From NCBI GenBank assembly GCA_013177935.1, contig JABLXZ010000001.1:285794-349793 (forward strand): a stretch of 64,000 nucleotides of DNA, written 5' to 3'. Position 1 is the stretch's first letter, and the number at the start of each line of letters is the position of its first letter. The notes under the pieces are model-generated. The model saw nothing but the letters and a program-made list of their open reading frames with translations, searched no databases and was not told where the DNA came from. Both the position numbers and the translations under genes were made by a program. The stretch comes from a candidate division WOR-3 bacterium. GTDB lineage: Bacteria; Hydrothermota; Tepidihabitantia; Tepidihabitantales; Tepidihabitantaceae. Below, piece by piece: positions 52,452-62,349 of this stretch.

Positions 52452-52781
52452 GTGATTGAAATCGCATTTGCCCAGACTGGAACAGGCACCACTCCCCAGC
52501 CTTCTGGTGGTTTGGGGATGCTGGGTAGCCTATTACCACTGATTCTAATATTTGTGGTGCTCTATTTTCTGATGATTCTTCCCCAGCAACGTCGTCAGAA
52601 AAAACACCAGCAGATGATTGCCAGTCTTAAAAAGGGCGACCGGGTGGTATTTGCTTCGGGCATTCTTGGTGTTATCACAAATGTGAAAGAGAACACATTT
52701 ATGGTCAAAGTGTCAGAAGGCACAGAAATTGAAGTGGAAAAAGGTGCGATTGCATACAAACTGGGTTCTTCGGGTCAATAA
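52452..52781 (+). CDS. yajC: Preprotein translocase subunit YajC
   Basis: The 109-residue protein has one membrane segment (LLPLILIFVVLYFLMILPQQRRQKKH) and the YajC C-terminal KKGDRVVFASGILGVITNVKENTFMVKVSEGTEIEVEKGAI. It joins SecDF in the Sec complex. AAAGGAGG lies 5 nt before a GTG start. Confidence 0.95.
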   Translation: MIEIAFAQTGTGTTPQPSGGLGMLGSLLPLILIFVVLYFLMILPQQRRQKKHQQMIASLKKGDRVVFASGILGVITNVKENTFMVKVSEGTEIEVEKGAIAYKLGSSGQ

Positions 52782-52817
52782 GTAACAGCCTTAATAGTTT
52801 CGGGTAAGGGGTTCTTA

Positions 52818-53369
52818 ATGGCAGAATTGGTCAATGTCGATAATAGAGGTAAATGTCGGAGGATTGTCCTTTACGGGAATCCAGTATTAAGGACTCCTGC
52901 CCAGCCTATACTTGAATTAAACCAGGACATTGAGCACCTTATTCAGGACCTTCTGATTACGATGATTAAGAAAGATGGTGTTGGGCTGGCGGCAAACCAG
53001 ATTGGCATTCCTCTGGCGGTTTTTGCTCTTAACCCTCCGGCTTGCAATTTGGACCGTCCTCCCCTATGTATCATAAACCCGGAAGTTGTGATTACCGAAG
53101 GAAAGGTTGAAGAGGAAGAGGGTTGCCTTTCCCTGCCGGACATTTATGAAATCGTTACCCGGCCAGAGTTTGTCCGCATTAAAGGTCTTAGTGTTGAAGG
53201 TAAACCGTTACATATGGAAGGTACCGGTTTGCTGGCTCGTGCCCTTGTTCATGAAATTGACCATTTGCGTGGTATTCTGTTTATCGACCATATCAGTGAG
53301 CTGCGCCGCAAACTACTCGCCCCAAGGCTCAAACAACTTGAAGAAATGGAGCGCCAGATTTGCGGATAG
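52818..53369 (+). CDS. def: Peptide deformylase
   Basis: The 183-residue enzyme has the three family motifs: GVGLAANQIG, EEGCLSLP (metal cysteine) and HEIDHLRG (metal histidines and catalytic glutamate). It removes the formyl group from new proteins. The next gene, fmt, adds that formyl group and overlaps by 10 bp. Confidence 0.96.
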   Translation: MAELVNVDNRGKCRRIVLYGNPVLRTPAQPILELNQDIEHLIQDLLITMIKKDGVGLAANQIGIPLAVFALNPPACNLDRPPLCIINPEVVITEGKVEEEEGCLSLPDIYEIVTRPEFVRIKGLSVEGKPLHMEGTGLLARALVHEIDHLRGILFIDHISELRRKLLAPRLKQLEEMERQICG

Positions 53370-54304
53370 TTTTCTTCGGTACCGCGCCATTTGGGATTCC
53401 AACATTAAAGCTACTTCAGCAAAAGGGGTTGGAAATTGTTGCGGTCGTGACCAACCCTCCACGACCTCAGGGCCGCGGTTTGAAGCCCACCCCTTCGCCT
53501 GTTGAACTTGTTGCCCGGGAGAATGGTATCATAGTTCTTTCGCCCGAGAATCCCAACGGTCGCGATTTTATAGAAAAACTAAGCAGTTTTAAACCGGATT
53601 GCGGTGTCCTCGTCGCTTACGGTGTTATTTTGAAAGAACCGCTTTTAAACATACCCCGGTATGGATTCATTAACCTTCACCCTTCGCTGCTTCCTCATTA
53701 TCGGGGCGCAGCACCTATTCCCCGTCAATTGATGGATGGTTGCACCGAATCCGGGGTGACCGTTATCAGAATGGATAAAGGGGTTGATTCAGGTGATATT
53801 TTGAATCAAATCCGGGTTGAAGTTTATCCTGAAGAAACAGCAGGAGAACTTGAGACGCGGTTATCGTTGCTCGGGGCAGATTTGGTTTACAAAACCCTAA
53901 TCGAAATAAAAGAAGGCAGGGTAAAAAACCAGCCGCAAAACGAAAGTTTCGCGACCGTCGCACCTAAACTAACAGCAGCCGACCGAGATATTGACTGGCA
54001 GAAATCAGCCCAGGAAATTCACAATCGGATTCGAGCCCTGTCGCCAGAGCCCGGTGCAATAACCTATTTTCGGTCGAACCGGTTGATTATTCTTCGTTCC
54101 CGTATTTTGAGCGAGAAACGCAACATCAAACCGGGTACAATCGTTTACAGCGCTTCTGGTCTGGTCGTTGCTACCGGGACCGAGTTACTCGAATTGGTTA
54201 GCTTGAAACCCGCCGGGAAAAAAGTTTTAACCGGCCGAGATTTTATTAACGGCTACCGTCCGCAAGTTGGAGAAAGATTGGGCAGGTACGATGAAGAAAT
54301 CTAA
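53360..54304 (+). CDS. fmt: Methionyl-tRNA formyltransferase
   Basis: The 314-residue enzyme has MRIVFFGTAPFGIPTLKLL at the start, the catalytic NLHPSLLPHYRGAAPI, and GVTVIRMDKGVDSGDIL. TTG at 53360 is the start, placing the family N-terminus correctly. It formylates initiator Met-tRNA. Confidence 0.95.
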   Translation: MRIVFFGTAPFGIPTLKLLQQKGLEIVAVVTNPPRPQGRGLKPTPSPVELVARENGIIVLSPENPNGRDFIEKLSSFKPDCGVLVAYGVILKEPLLNIPRYGFINLHPSLLPHYRGAAPIPRQLMDGCTESGVTVIRMDKGVDSGDILNQIRVEVYPEETAGELETRLSLLGADLVYKTLIEIKEGRVKNQPQNESFATVAPKLTAADRDIDWQKSAQEIHNRIRALSPEPGAITYFRSNRLIILRSRILSEKRNIKPGTIVYSASGLVVATGTELLELVSLKPAGKKVLTGRDFINGYRPQVGERLGRYDEEI

Positions 54305-55040
54305 AAAGCCATTGCGCGTTTTTATTAGCCTTTTGATACTGCTTGCGATTCTTGCCCTTGTTTTTGGAATTGTTAACCTGCTGATGCCTATCCTTGTTCA
54401 TAAGGGCAAAGAGGTATCTGTTCCTAATCTGATCGGGTTAACACCCGAAAAAGCCGAAAGCCTCCTGCTTAAATCAGGGTTGAAAAAGGGTGAAGTTCGA
54501 ACTGTTCCCAGCGCCGAGATTCCCGCCAACCGGGTGTGCGCACATTACCCGCGAGCCGGACGCCGGGTAAAAATTGGTCGGGAAGTTGACTTGGAAGTAA
54601 GTGCCGGTGTCAGCAAGGTCCGGATTCCTAATCTTGAAGGTTTACCCTTGGCGAATGCGATAACCGCTCTGGAACGTTCTGGCTTTGTTATCGCTCGGGT
54701 TGAATCGATTCGTACAGCAACAGTACCGGCGGGCAGAGTTGTTACCTTATTTCCTCCGGCAGGAACCGAAGTTCGCCGGGGTACTGAGGTGGTAATTTCA
54801 GTTTCGACCAAAACTGGTACTTTTCCAATGCCTAACCTGGTCGGGCTAAACATCGAAACCGCGCGCGGGATTATTGTTTCCCATGGGCTTATTCTAGGCG
54901 GAATAAAGTCCGCTTCAAGTAGTGAACCGCTGGGCACAGTGCTTTTCCAGTATCCGGAAGAAGGTATGTCTGTCGCAAGCGGGGATACGGTTAATCTAAT
55001 CGTTGTTCGGGAATCTGAATCGTCGGAACAGAAAAGATGA
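54291..55040 (+). CDS. Membrane-anchored protein with three PASTA domains, no kinase
   Basis: The 249-residue protein has a basic cytoplasmic tip, one membrane segment (VFISLLILLAILALVFGIVNLLM) and three PASTA domains starting KEVSVPNLIGLTPEKAESLL, VRIPNLEGLPLANAITAL and FPMPNLVGLNIETARGII. PASTA domains bind peptidoglycan, usually on Ser/Thr kinases or penicillin-binding proteins. No kinase or transpeptidase is attached. ATG 54291 with GGGCAGG upstream is chosen over an in-frame start 24 bp earlier. Confidence 0.88.
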   Translation: MKKSKKPLRVFISLLILLAILALVFGIVNLLMPILVHKGKEVSVPNLIGLTPEKAESLLLKSGLKKGEVRTVPSAEIPANRVCAHYPRAGRRVKIGREVDLEVSAGVSKVRIPNLEGLPLANAITALERSGFVIARVESIRTATVPAGRVVTLFPPAGTEVRRGTEVVISVSTKTGTFPMPNLVGLNIETARGIIVSHGLILGGIKSASSSEPLGTVLFQYPEEGMSVASGDTVNLIVVRESESSEQKR

Positions 55041-55687
55041 CGAAAGTCTCGGCTTCGATTCTCGACTGTAACTTTCTTCGGCTCGAAGATGAGGTGCGCG
55101 CCGTGCTCGCGGCTGGTGTCGATGCTTTGCATCTTGATATTATGGATGGACACTTTGTTCCCAATCTCAGTTTTGGCGTGCCGGTTGTTAAAGCGGTCCA
55201 CAAAATCTCTTCGGTTCCGATATACTCTCACCTGATGGTAATTAAACCAGAAAAAATCATTGAGAAGTTCCTCCCCTACTCTGACTACATTATCTTTCAC
55301 ATTGAAGCAACTGATGACCCGGAATGCTGTATAAACACCATTTCTGCGGCGGGCAAAAAAGCGGGAGTTTCTTTTAATCCCGACACACCAATTGAAACAG
55401 CATCTTCCTTACTGAACAAGGTGGACGATGTTTTAATAATGAGTGTCTTCCCGGGTTTAGGTGGACAAACATTTCTTCCCCACTCTCTTGAGCGCATCAA
55501 GCAACTTTACGACATGCGGATTCAAACCAAAACCCAGTTCACGATTTCGGTTGATGGCGGGATATGCCCGGCAAATTGCCGGCAGGTAATAGAGGCAGGT
55601 GCCGATATATTGGTTGCGGGTAGTGCGATTTTTAAAAGCAGAGATTATACTCAAACGGTTCGTCAATTGAAATGTTTGACATACTAA
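55037..55687 (+). CDS. rpe: Ribulose-phosphate 3-epimerase
   Basis: The 216-residue TIM-barrel enzyme has SASILDCNFLRLEDEV, LHLDIMDGHFVPNLSFG, IMSVFPGLGGQTFLP and ISVDGGICPANC, the catalytic and metal positions of Rpe. It links ribulose-5-phosphate and xylulose-5-phosphate. The start overlaps the PASTA gene by 4 bp. Confidence 0.95.
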   Translation: MTKVSASILDCNFLRLEDEVRAVLAAGVDALHLDIMDGHFVPNLSFGVPVVKAVHKISSVPIYSHLMVIKPEKIIEKFLPYSDYIIFHIEATDDPECCINTISAAGKKAGVSFNPDTPIETASSLLNKVDDVLIMSVFPGLGGQTFLPHSLERIKQLYDMRIQTKTQFTISVDGGICPANCRQVIEAGADILVAGSAIFKSRDYTQTVRQLKCLTY

Positions 55688-56958
55688 CTCAGAAACTTAC
55701 TGAGCTGCAGCGCAAACTCCTTGGTCGGGGTAAGCTAACCCCGGCAGAAATTACCCGAACTCTCGGAGAAATTCGTACCATTCTCCTTGAAGCTGATGTC
55801 AACTACAAGGTTGTAGGCCAGTTTATTCGCGGGGTTGAAGCCCGACTTAAAGAACAGGACATTACTGCCAGTTTGAAGCCCGGCGAATTGATATCTTATG
55901 TTGTTTACCAGGAAATGGTAAAACTGCTTGGTACCAGCAGTGCCAGGTTGGATTTAAGGAATAGTCCATCGATAATCAGTCTGGTTGGACTGCAGGGTAC
56001 CGGTAAGACAACGCTTTCTGGAAAACTTGCGTTCCGTTATCGTAACCGCAAACCGCTCCTTGTTGCCTGTGACCCGAAAAGACCGGCAGCGGTTGAACAG
56101 TTAGAGAGTGTTGCCCGCCGTGTTAACTGCGATTTCTTTCCCGTAGAAAAAGATGTGATTACCACCTGCATTAAAGCACGAGAATATGCTTGCAAAAATG
56201 GTAATGGGCTTTTAATCCTCGACACCGCAGGCCGACTGCACATCGATGAAGAGTTAATGAGCGAACTCAAAGAGATTCAAGAAAAGATTAAACCCGATGT
56301 TACGCTGCTTGTTCTTGATGGAATGGTAGGACAGGATGCGGTTAACCAAGCCTCGGAATTTAACGAACGTCTGGTCCTGACCGGTTGCTGTTTTACAAAA
56401 CTTGATGGTGATGCCCGGGGCGGTGCGGTACTTTCGGTTCGCCAGGTAACTGGTTTACCAGTTTATTTCATCTCAACAGGAGAAAGACTGGAAGACATTG
56501 AAGAGTTTCATCCTGACCGTATCGCAGCACGCATCCTCGGTATGGGTGATATCAAAACCCTGACCGAAAAGGTGCAAAGCGTTACTGACGAAGTTACTCA
56601 GCGCCAGATGGCAGAAAAATTTCTTAAGGGTAAATTCAATCTCGATGATTTTTTAAGACAGCTTAAGGCGGTTAAAAAAATGGGTTCTTTCTCCAAGTTA
56701 CTTTCCCTTGTTCCGGGGGCTGGTAATATCGATGTTGACGAAGATGAGTTTGTTAAGATTGAGGCAATTATCCAGTCAATGACGCCGGAAGAACGGCAGA
56801 ATCCAGACATTATTGATGGTTCACGACGGCGCAGAATTGCTGCCGGTTCGGGAACAACAGTTACCGATGTTAACCGGCTCCTTAAAGAGTTCGAGCAGGC
56901 ACGGCTTCTTGCCCGACAACTGTCGTCGGGCAAAGGACCCCGTTTCCGAATCCGGTAG
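55672..56958 (+). CDS. ffh: Signal recognition particle protein Ffh
   Basis: The 428-residue GTPase has an N domain, G1 SLVGLQGTGKTTLSGKLA, LLVACDPKRPAAVEQL, LDTAGRLHIDEELM, TKLDGDARGGAVLS and an M domain ending GSRRRRIAAGSGTTVTDVNRLLKEFEQ. It targets membrane and exported proteins. It is the last gene of the divIVA operon and overlaps rpe by 16 bp. Confidence 0.96.
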   Translation: MFDILTQKLTELQRKLLGRGKLTPAEITRTLGEIRTILLEADVNYKVVGQFIRGVEARLKEQDITASLKPGELISYVVYQEMVKLLGTSSARLDLRNSPSIISLVGLQGTGKTTLSGKLAFRYRNRKPLLVACDPKRPAAVEQLESVARRVNCDFFPVEKDVITTCIKAREYACKNGNGLLILDTAGRLHIDEELMSELKEIQEKIKPDVTLLVLDGMVGQDAVNQASEFNERLVLTGCCFTKLDGDARGGAVLSVRQVTGLPVYFISTGERLEDIEEFHPDRIAARILGMGDIKTLTEKVQSVTDEVTQRQMAEKFLKGKFNLDDFLRQLKAVKKMGSFSKLLSLVPGAGNIDVDEDEFVKIEAIIQSMTPEERQNPDIIDGSRRRRIAAGSGTTVTDVNRLLKEFEQARLLARQLSSGKGPRFRIR

Positions 56959-57313
56959 CGCAAATCTGTCGCTTCTTGTCATCGGTTTTTCGTTATTTCG
57001 GGATAGAGTGGTTTGGGAAGATAGTAAAAATTAACTATCTATAACAGCATTCTTTAACATTGCGGTAATATGTAAGTTAGCCAGTGAATCAGTTAAAATT
57101 AATACTAATGACTGCTATAAAGGGGAATATCGTCCCGAATACTACTCAGGGGGTCGTTAGGGGAACGGCTCCCTGATTGACTACCCGAACGACTCTTTAA
57201 CTTAATCGGTGATAAATGCCTCTATTCATTTAGAGGTTAACTTTGGGGCTCCTCTCCAGGATTATTTCTTCCAGAATAGGTCCTGGTGAATTAACCGATA
57301 CACTGTAAAGGAC
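56959..57313. other. Intergenic region between convergent operons with hairpin candidates
   Basis: No gene is seen. It contains the shared element at 57158-57176, a CCTCTA/TAGAGG hairpin near 57219-57236 and CCAGGA/TCCTGG arms near 57260-57290. Any of these could help end transcription of ffh or ahcY; none has a long T tract. Confidence 0.5.
57146..57176 (+). repeat. Dispersed intergenic element, copy 2, within a 13-bp hairpin
   Basis: TCAGGGGGTCGTT (57146-57158) pairs with AACGGCTCCCTGA (57164-57176) over 13 pairs, two of them G-T, with loop AGGGG. Its right half, reverse complemented, is the 18/19 match to 7581-7599. GTCGTT (57153-57158) can alternatively pair with AACGAC (57188-57193). 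Confidence 0.55.
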
Positions 57314-58582
57314 TTAAGTACCTTCCTGCCAGGATGCTATGTACTCTTTTTGCTCCCTGGTCAGCCGGTCAATTTTAATCCCCATCGTCTTTAACTTCAA
57401 CTCCGCTATTTTCCGGTCCAAATCTTCGGGCAATTTGTAAACCCGGGGTGCTAACTTCCCTTGATTTTTATAGATAAACTCTATTGCCAGAGCCTGGTTG
57501 GCAAAAGACAAATCCATTACCATTGCTGGATGTCCTTCAGCTGCAGAAAGGTTTACGAGTCTGCCTTCGGCAAGAAGAATCACCCGTTTACCATTGGTCA
57601 GTGTGTGTTCAACGCAAAACTGCCTTAACTCTCGCTTCTTTTTAGTAATCTTGTCCAGGGCACGGCGATTGATTTCAACATCGAAGTGGCCCGCATTACA
57701 GATGATTGCACCATCTTTCATTTTCAGGATGTGGGCTCGGTCTATAACATTAATGTCGCCCGTAACGGTAACAAAAACATCGCCAAGTGGCGCCGCATCT
57801 ATTAGTCGCATAACCCGGTGTCCGTCCATTCGTGCTTCAAGCGCCCGAATCGGGTCAACCTCGGTCACAATCACCTCAGCACCTATCCCACGCGCCTTTG
57901 CTGCTAAACCGCGGCCACACCAACCATAGCCACAAACAACAACCGTGGCACCGGCAAACAGTATATTGGTCGCTCTTAATATACCATCGAGCGTTGACTG
58001 CCCGGTTCCGTAACGGTTGTCGAACATAAATTTCGTATAGGAGTCGTTCACCGCAATTATCGGGTAACGCAACACCCCGGCTTTTTCCATACTGCGCAAC
58101 CGGATAACACCGGTGGTCGTTTCTTCGGTACCGCCTAATACTCCTTGGACCATCTTACCGCCCTTTTTGTGCAATGTGGAAACCAAATCGGCACCATCAT
58201 CGGTGGTGATATGCGGTTGATGGGCAAGCGCTTGCTCGATATGACGGTAATAACTCTTTCGGTCTTCACCTTTAATGGCAAAAACCGGTATCCCCTCTTC
58301 TACTAAGGCGCTCGCCACTTCGTCCTGAGTGGAGAGTGGGTTTGAGGCACAGAGCCGAACACGAGCACCTCCGGCCGTTAATGTGCGAACAAGGTTGGCG
58401 GTTTCCGAAGTCACATGTAAACAGCAACTTATCCGAACATTTTTAAGTGGTTTCTCACGGATAAATCGTTCTTTCACCAGAGATAGAACGGGCATAAACT
58501 TTGCTGCCCACTCAATTTTATTCCTGCCTTTTGAAGCGAGGGTCAAATCTCGCACATCATACTCAATCCCTTTTGATTTCAT
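57314..58582 (-). CDS. ahcY: Adenosylhomocysteinase
   Basis: The 422-residue enzyme hydrolyses S-adenosylhomocysteine to adenosine and homocysteine. It has NDSYTKFMFDNRYGTGQSTLDG, the NAD site VVCGYGWCGRGLAAKARG and the tail-region VYKLPEDLDRKIAELKL. AAAAGGAG lies before the ATG, 12 bp after metK, so SAM making and SAH removal are co-expressed. Confidence 0.96.
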   Translation of the reverse strand: MKSKGIEYDVRDLTLASKGRNKIEWAAKFMPVLSLVKERFIREKPLKNVRISCCLHVTSETANLVRTLTAGGARVRLCASNPLSTQDEVASALVEEGIPVFAIKGEDRKSYYRHIEQALAHQPHITTDDGADLVSTLHKKGGKMVQGVLGGTEETTTGVIRLRSMEKAGVLRYPIIAVNDSYTKFMFDNRYGTGQSTLDGILRATNILFAGATVVVCGYGWCGRGLAAKARGIGAEVIVTEVDPIRALEARMDGHRVMRLIDAAPLGDVFVTVTGDINVIDRAHILKMKDGAIICNAGHFDVEINRRALDKITKKKRELRQFCVEHTLTNGKRVILLAEGRLVNLSAAEGHPAMVMDLSFANQALAIEFIYKNQGKLAPRVYKLPEDLDRKIAELKLKTMGIKIDRLTREQKEYIASWQEGT

Positions 58583-58594
58583 TCTAACTCCTTT

Positions 58595-59797
58595 TTACAA
58601 ACCAATCTCCGCCCGTATCTCAGCCACCTTATCGGTCTTTTCCCAGGTAAAAAACTCCAGTTTTTTACCCGACAGTTTGTCTTTCGCAACTCGTGGTTTC
58701 CGGCCAAAATGGCCAAACACCGCGGTTGGCTGATAAATTGGACTGCGTAACTTCAGGTGTTCAATCATACCCTTGGGTGTAAGGGGGAAAATTTTCCGTA
58801 CCACCTCCTGAACTTTCGTTTCAGGTACGCGGCCGGTTCCCATCATATCAACTGAAATGTCCACCGGGTCGGGTTTACCGATAACATACGCCAGCCTGAT
58901 TTCTACTTCTTCACAAACGCGAGCGGCAACTAAATTTTTAGCGATATAACGAGCCATATACGCTGCGGACCGGTCCACCTTGGTTGGGTCTTTACCGGAA
59001 AATGCGCCACCACCATGTCTTGCCCAACCACCATAAGTGTCAACGATGATTTTTCTGCCGGTCATTCCGGTGTCCGATTGTGGACCCCCGACCACAAACT
59101 TGCCGGTCTCATTGACATAGAATTTGGTCCTGTGGTCCAGATACTCCTTGGGTAAAATCGGTTTTGCCACGACATCAATAATTTCTGCCCGGGCTTTTTG
59201 GGTAATTTTTGTGCCGGTAGGGTTAAGGATTGTTTCGTCGTGATGAGCGGCAAGGACAACGCTGTCAATTCGTCGCGGCACGCCATCTTCGTACTCAACT
59301 GTTACCTGTGCCTTTCCATCGGGCCGCAGATAAGGAAGAATGTTTTTCTTTCGCACCTCAGCCAGCCGTTCTACAAGGCGATGGGCAAGAACAATGGGTA
59401 AGGGCATAAGTTCCTCGGTCTGACGGCAGGCATACCCAATCATCATCCCCTGGTCCCCGGCACCACCAACGTCAACTCCTTGCGCAATATCCGGCGACTG
59501 CCGGCCGATTACATTCAGTATCGCACAACTGTCCGCATTTAAACCACACCTGGAATCAACATAACCAATTTCTCTAAGAACCCGACGCACCAGTTGTTCC
59601 AAATCCACCCAGGCGGTTGTGGTAATTTCACCGCCAACCATAACCATTCCCACGGTTACAAATGTCTCACATGCTACACGGCCTTTCGGGTCTTGTCTTA
59701 AAACCTCATCTAATACTGCGTCCGAAATCTGGTCGCACAACTTGTCCGGGTGTCCTTCGGCAACCGATTCCGATGTAAACCTAAAATTTCTTTTCAA
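58595..59797 (-). CDS. metK: S-adenosylmethionine synthetase
   Basis: The 400-residue enzyme makes SAM from methionine and ATP. It has [59 protein letters not shown] and [26 protein letters not shown] at 59797 is the start: AAAGGAG lies 6 nt before it, and [12 protein letters not shown] then matches the family; an ATG 27 bp upstream would put the ribosome site inside the gene. Confidence 0.95.
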   Translation of the reverse strand: MKRNFRFTSESVAEGHPDKLCDQISDAVLDEVLRQDPKGRVACETFVTVGMVMVGGEITTTAWVDLEQLVRRVLREIGYVDSRCGLNADSCAILNVIGRQSPDIAQGVDVGGAGDQGMMIGYACRQTEELMPLPIVLAHRLVERLAEVRKKNILPYLRPDGKAQVTVEYEDGVPRRIDSVVLAAHHDETILNPTGTKITQKARAEIIDVVAKPILPKEYLDHRTKFYVNETGKFVVGGPQSDTGMTGRKIIVDTYGGWARHGGGAFSGKDPTKVDRSAAYMARYIAKNLVAARVCEEVEIRLAYVIGKPDPVDISVDMMGTGRVPETKVQEVVRKIFPLTPKGMIEHLKLRSPIYQPTAVFGHFGRKPRVAKDKLSGKKLEFFTWEKTDKVAEIRAEIGL

Positions 59798-59830
59798 GTT
59801 GCACTCCTTTCTTTGAATTTCCATTTAAGC

Positions 59831-60745
59831 CTAATGTTTATCTTTTAACAGGTCAAGCAACAGCGGCGCCAGTTTATCGGCAACTTCATCGGCGCTTGTA
59901 AATTCAAGCCAATGGGCATCTTTAAGTCCTCGAAACCAGGTTAACTGACGTCGAGCATACTCCTTGGTTTTTCTCTTTGCTGTAGAAATCGCTTCTTCCA
60001 AACTCAGTTCGCCATCAAGATAGCGCAGGAGTTCTGCATAGCCATAGGCGTTGGTGATGTAACTACTCTGATTTAATCCCAGCTCTTTGAGCTGTCGCAC
60101 CTCATCAAGCAATCCATTTGCCATCATCTGGTCAAAACGCTTATCAATTAGCGCATGAAGCCGCTTTCGCTCCATATTGAGAACAGCATAGACCGGAACA
60201 AATTCCGTTTTCTTTTTTCTTTCGGCAGTGAGTTCAGAGAAACGTTTCCCGGTTAACTCATATATCTCCAGCGCCCGAATTATCCGTTGCCGGTCATTGG
60301 GATGAAGTTGTTTTGCACGCTCCGGGTCAACTTCCATTAGTTTACGATAAAGCTCTGTAACTGGTAATGCACTGAGTTGACTCCGAAGATCCGGCCTATG
60401 CGCCGGTGCATCAAAGAAGGGTTGAAAGAGGGCTCGCAGGTAAAAACCGCTTCCGCCGACAATGATAAAATTGCGCCCTTCGGCATTTAGCCGGTGCATC
60501 ACCATCAACGCGTCCCGGGCAAAATCTGCTGCGGAATACAACCGATTGGGTTCAACGCAGTCAATCAAATGAAATTTTATCTCCTGCCGTAGTTCAACCG
60601 AAGGTTTTGCCGTCCCGATATCAAGGTGCCGATAGACCTGCCTCGAGTCGGCAGAGATTATCTCAACGCCATACCTCCGTGCCAGAATTACCGCGACATC
60701 GGTCTTCCCCACTCCTGTAGGTCCAGTTAAAACAAGCACCCTCAA
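59831..60745 (-). CDS. miaA: tRNA dimethylallyltransferase
   Basis: The 304-residue enzyme prenylates A37 of tRNAs reading U-starting codons. It has LVLTGPTGVGKTDVAVILA, the SADSRQVYRHLDIGTAKPS motif, VVGGSGFYLRALF and RQLTWFRG. The start overlaps mutL by 4 bp; mutL-miaA pairing is common in bacteria. Confidence 0.95.
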   Translation of the reverse strand: MRVLVLTGPTGVGKTDVAVILARRYGVEIISADSRQVYRHLDIGTAKPSVELRQEIKFHLIDCVEPNRLYSAADFARDALMVMHRLNAEGRNFIIVGGSGFYLRALFQPFFDAPAHRPDLRSQLSALPVTELYRKLMEVDPERAKQLHPNDRQRIIRALEIYELTGKRFSELTAERKKKTEFVPVYAVLNMERKRLHALIDKRFDQMMANGLLDEVRQLKELGLNQSSYITNAYGYAELLRYLDGELSLEEAISTAKRKTKEYARRQLTWFRGLKDAHWLEFTSADEVADKLAPLLLDLLKDKH

Positions 60746-62349
60746 ATTCTGCCGAACCTCCGGTCCAGGTCTTCAAGGGTAATCTTAATAATCACTGGCC
60801 TGCCATGGGGACAGAAGTAAGGTTCCCGGCAGGCAAAAAGCCGGTTAATCAGTGATACCATCTCCTCTTGCGTGAGACGCTGCCCGGCTTTGACCGCGCC
60901 TTTACAGGCAAAAAGTTTTGCCAGTTCTCGTTCGACGGTCGCTTTTTCTAAACTGGTTTTAACCAGTTCCGCAAAGAACTCTCTGATTTCGCCTTTACCC
61001 ATATACGAACCTGCCGGGACACTTTCAACAACAACGGTACGGCCGCTGAAAACTTTTGTTTCCATCCCCATCTGGCGGAGTTTTACCTTGATTCTATCGT
61101 ATGCTTCAAACTCCTCGGCGCTCAGGTCAAGGGTTACGGGAAAAAGTAACCCCTGAGGTTTTGCCTCCTGCTGACGGTGCAGGAGCTCTTCATAAATTAT
61201 CCGTTCATGTGCTGCGTGTTGGTCAACGATTACATAACCTGATGCTACCTGAGCGAAGATGTAACTGTTGTGCAATTGCCAAAATTCTCCCGGCATTTCG
61301 CCATCCTGGATAATTCGTTCCTGAACAAACAGGCCGGTGTCCTCTATTTGTGACCGGCGCTGAATTCCCAGACCTTTCCGGACCGCTTCTGAAACAAAAT
61401 CAAACAGGAAGCGTTCATCGGCAAACCTGACTTCCTGCTTTGTTGGATGGATATTAACATCCAGCCGTGATGGCTCGGTCTGGATGAAGACGACAAAATT
61501 GGGATGGCCACCGGAAGGCATAGGTCCGTACCCGTCGTAAACTGCCCTTGTCACTACCTGGTTGCGCACCGGACGGCGGTTGAAAAACACCACCTGGACG
61601 TCAGAAAATCCCTTTACCTGAGTGGGGTCAGAAAAAAATCCGTGAAGGCTTAACACAGGATTGTCAACTTGAAATTCAACCAGCCCTTCGACTGTTTTCC
61701 GGTCAAACAATCCCAGCAGCCGTTCCCGATATGAACCGACCGGTGGCAGATTTACCACCAGGCGTTCGTTGTTTATCAATTCAAATCCTATCTCAGGAAA
61801 AACTATCGCATAATTGCGAAACGCTTCCGCTACCATTCGGAACTCGTAATTTTCTGATTTCAAAAATGCCCGTCGTACCGGCAGGTTAAAAAACAGAGCC
61901 TTAACAGTTACCGTTGTACCTTGAGGGTGGGCAACTTCAGCAAGTTCTTTTATTTCGCCACCTTCTATTTCTAATCGCGTTCCAGCTTGCGTTTCATCGG
62001 TGTTGGTCTCGATTGTCATCCGGCTGACTGCGGCGATTGATGCCAGTGCTTCACCGCGAAAGCCGTAACTCTGAATTCTGGTGAGGTCGTCAACCGAACT
62101 CAGTTTGCTGGTAGCGTATCTTGCCACCGCCTGTCGGACATCGTCTCGGTTCATCCCGATTCCATCGTCGGTGACCCGAATCAAATTTTTTCCACCGGCT
62201 TTTATCTCTAACCGAATTCGTTTCGCCCCGGCATCAATGGAATTTTCGATTAATTCTTTAACCACCGATGCGGGTCGAACAATCACTTCCCCTGCTGCAA
62301 TTCGGCGCACAACCTCTTCGGGAAGCGGTAAAACTGGCTTTCTATGCAT
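60742..62349 (-). CDS. mutL: DNA mismatch repair protein MutL, endonuclease type
   Basis: The 535-residue protein has the GHKL ATPase motifs ELIENSIDAGAKRI, VTDDGIGM and YGFRGEALASI. The C-terminal domain holds DQHAAHERIIYEE, which fits the metal-binding DQHA(x)2E(x)4E, plus ACREPYFCPHGRP and FGRI, all marks of a nicking MutL. That fits methyl-independent repair. The linker is short. MutS is not in the window. The start overlaps the MBL gene by 8 bp. Confidence 0.93.
   Translation of the reverse strand: MHRKPVLPLPEEVVRRIAAGEVIVRPASVVKELIENSIDAGAKRIRLEIKAGGKNLIRVTDDGIGMNRDDVRQAVARYATSKLSSVDDLTRIQSYGFRGEALASIAAVSRMTIETNTDETQAGTRLEIEGGEIKELAEVAHPQGTTVTVKALFFNLPVRRAFLKSENYEFRMVAEAFRNYAIVFPEIGFELINNERLVVNLPPVGSYRERLLGLFDRKTVEGLVEFQVDNPVLSLHGFFSDPTQVKGFSDVQVVFFNRRPVRNQVVTRAVYDGYGPMPSGGHPNFVVFIQTEPSRLDVNIHPTKQEVRFADERFLFDFVSEAVRKGLGIQRRSQIEDTGLFVQERIIQDGEMPGEFWQLHNSYIFAQVASGYVIVDQHAAHERIIYEELLHRQQEAKPQGLLFPVTLDLSAEEFEAYDRIKVKLRQMGMETKVFSGRTVVVESVPAGSYMGKGEIREFFAELVKTSLEKATVERELAKLFACKGAVKAGQRLTQEEMVSLINRLFACREPYFCPHGRPVIIKITLEDLDRRFGRI

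Noticed and set aside
59798-59830. A SAM riboswitch before metK.
   Set aside because: Only 33 bp separate miaA from metK and they hold just the ribosome site.
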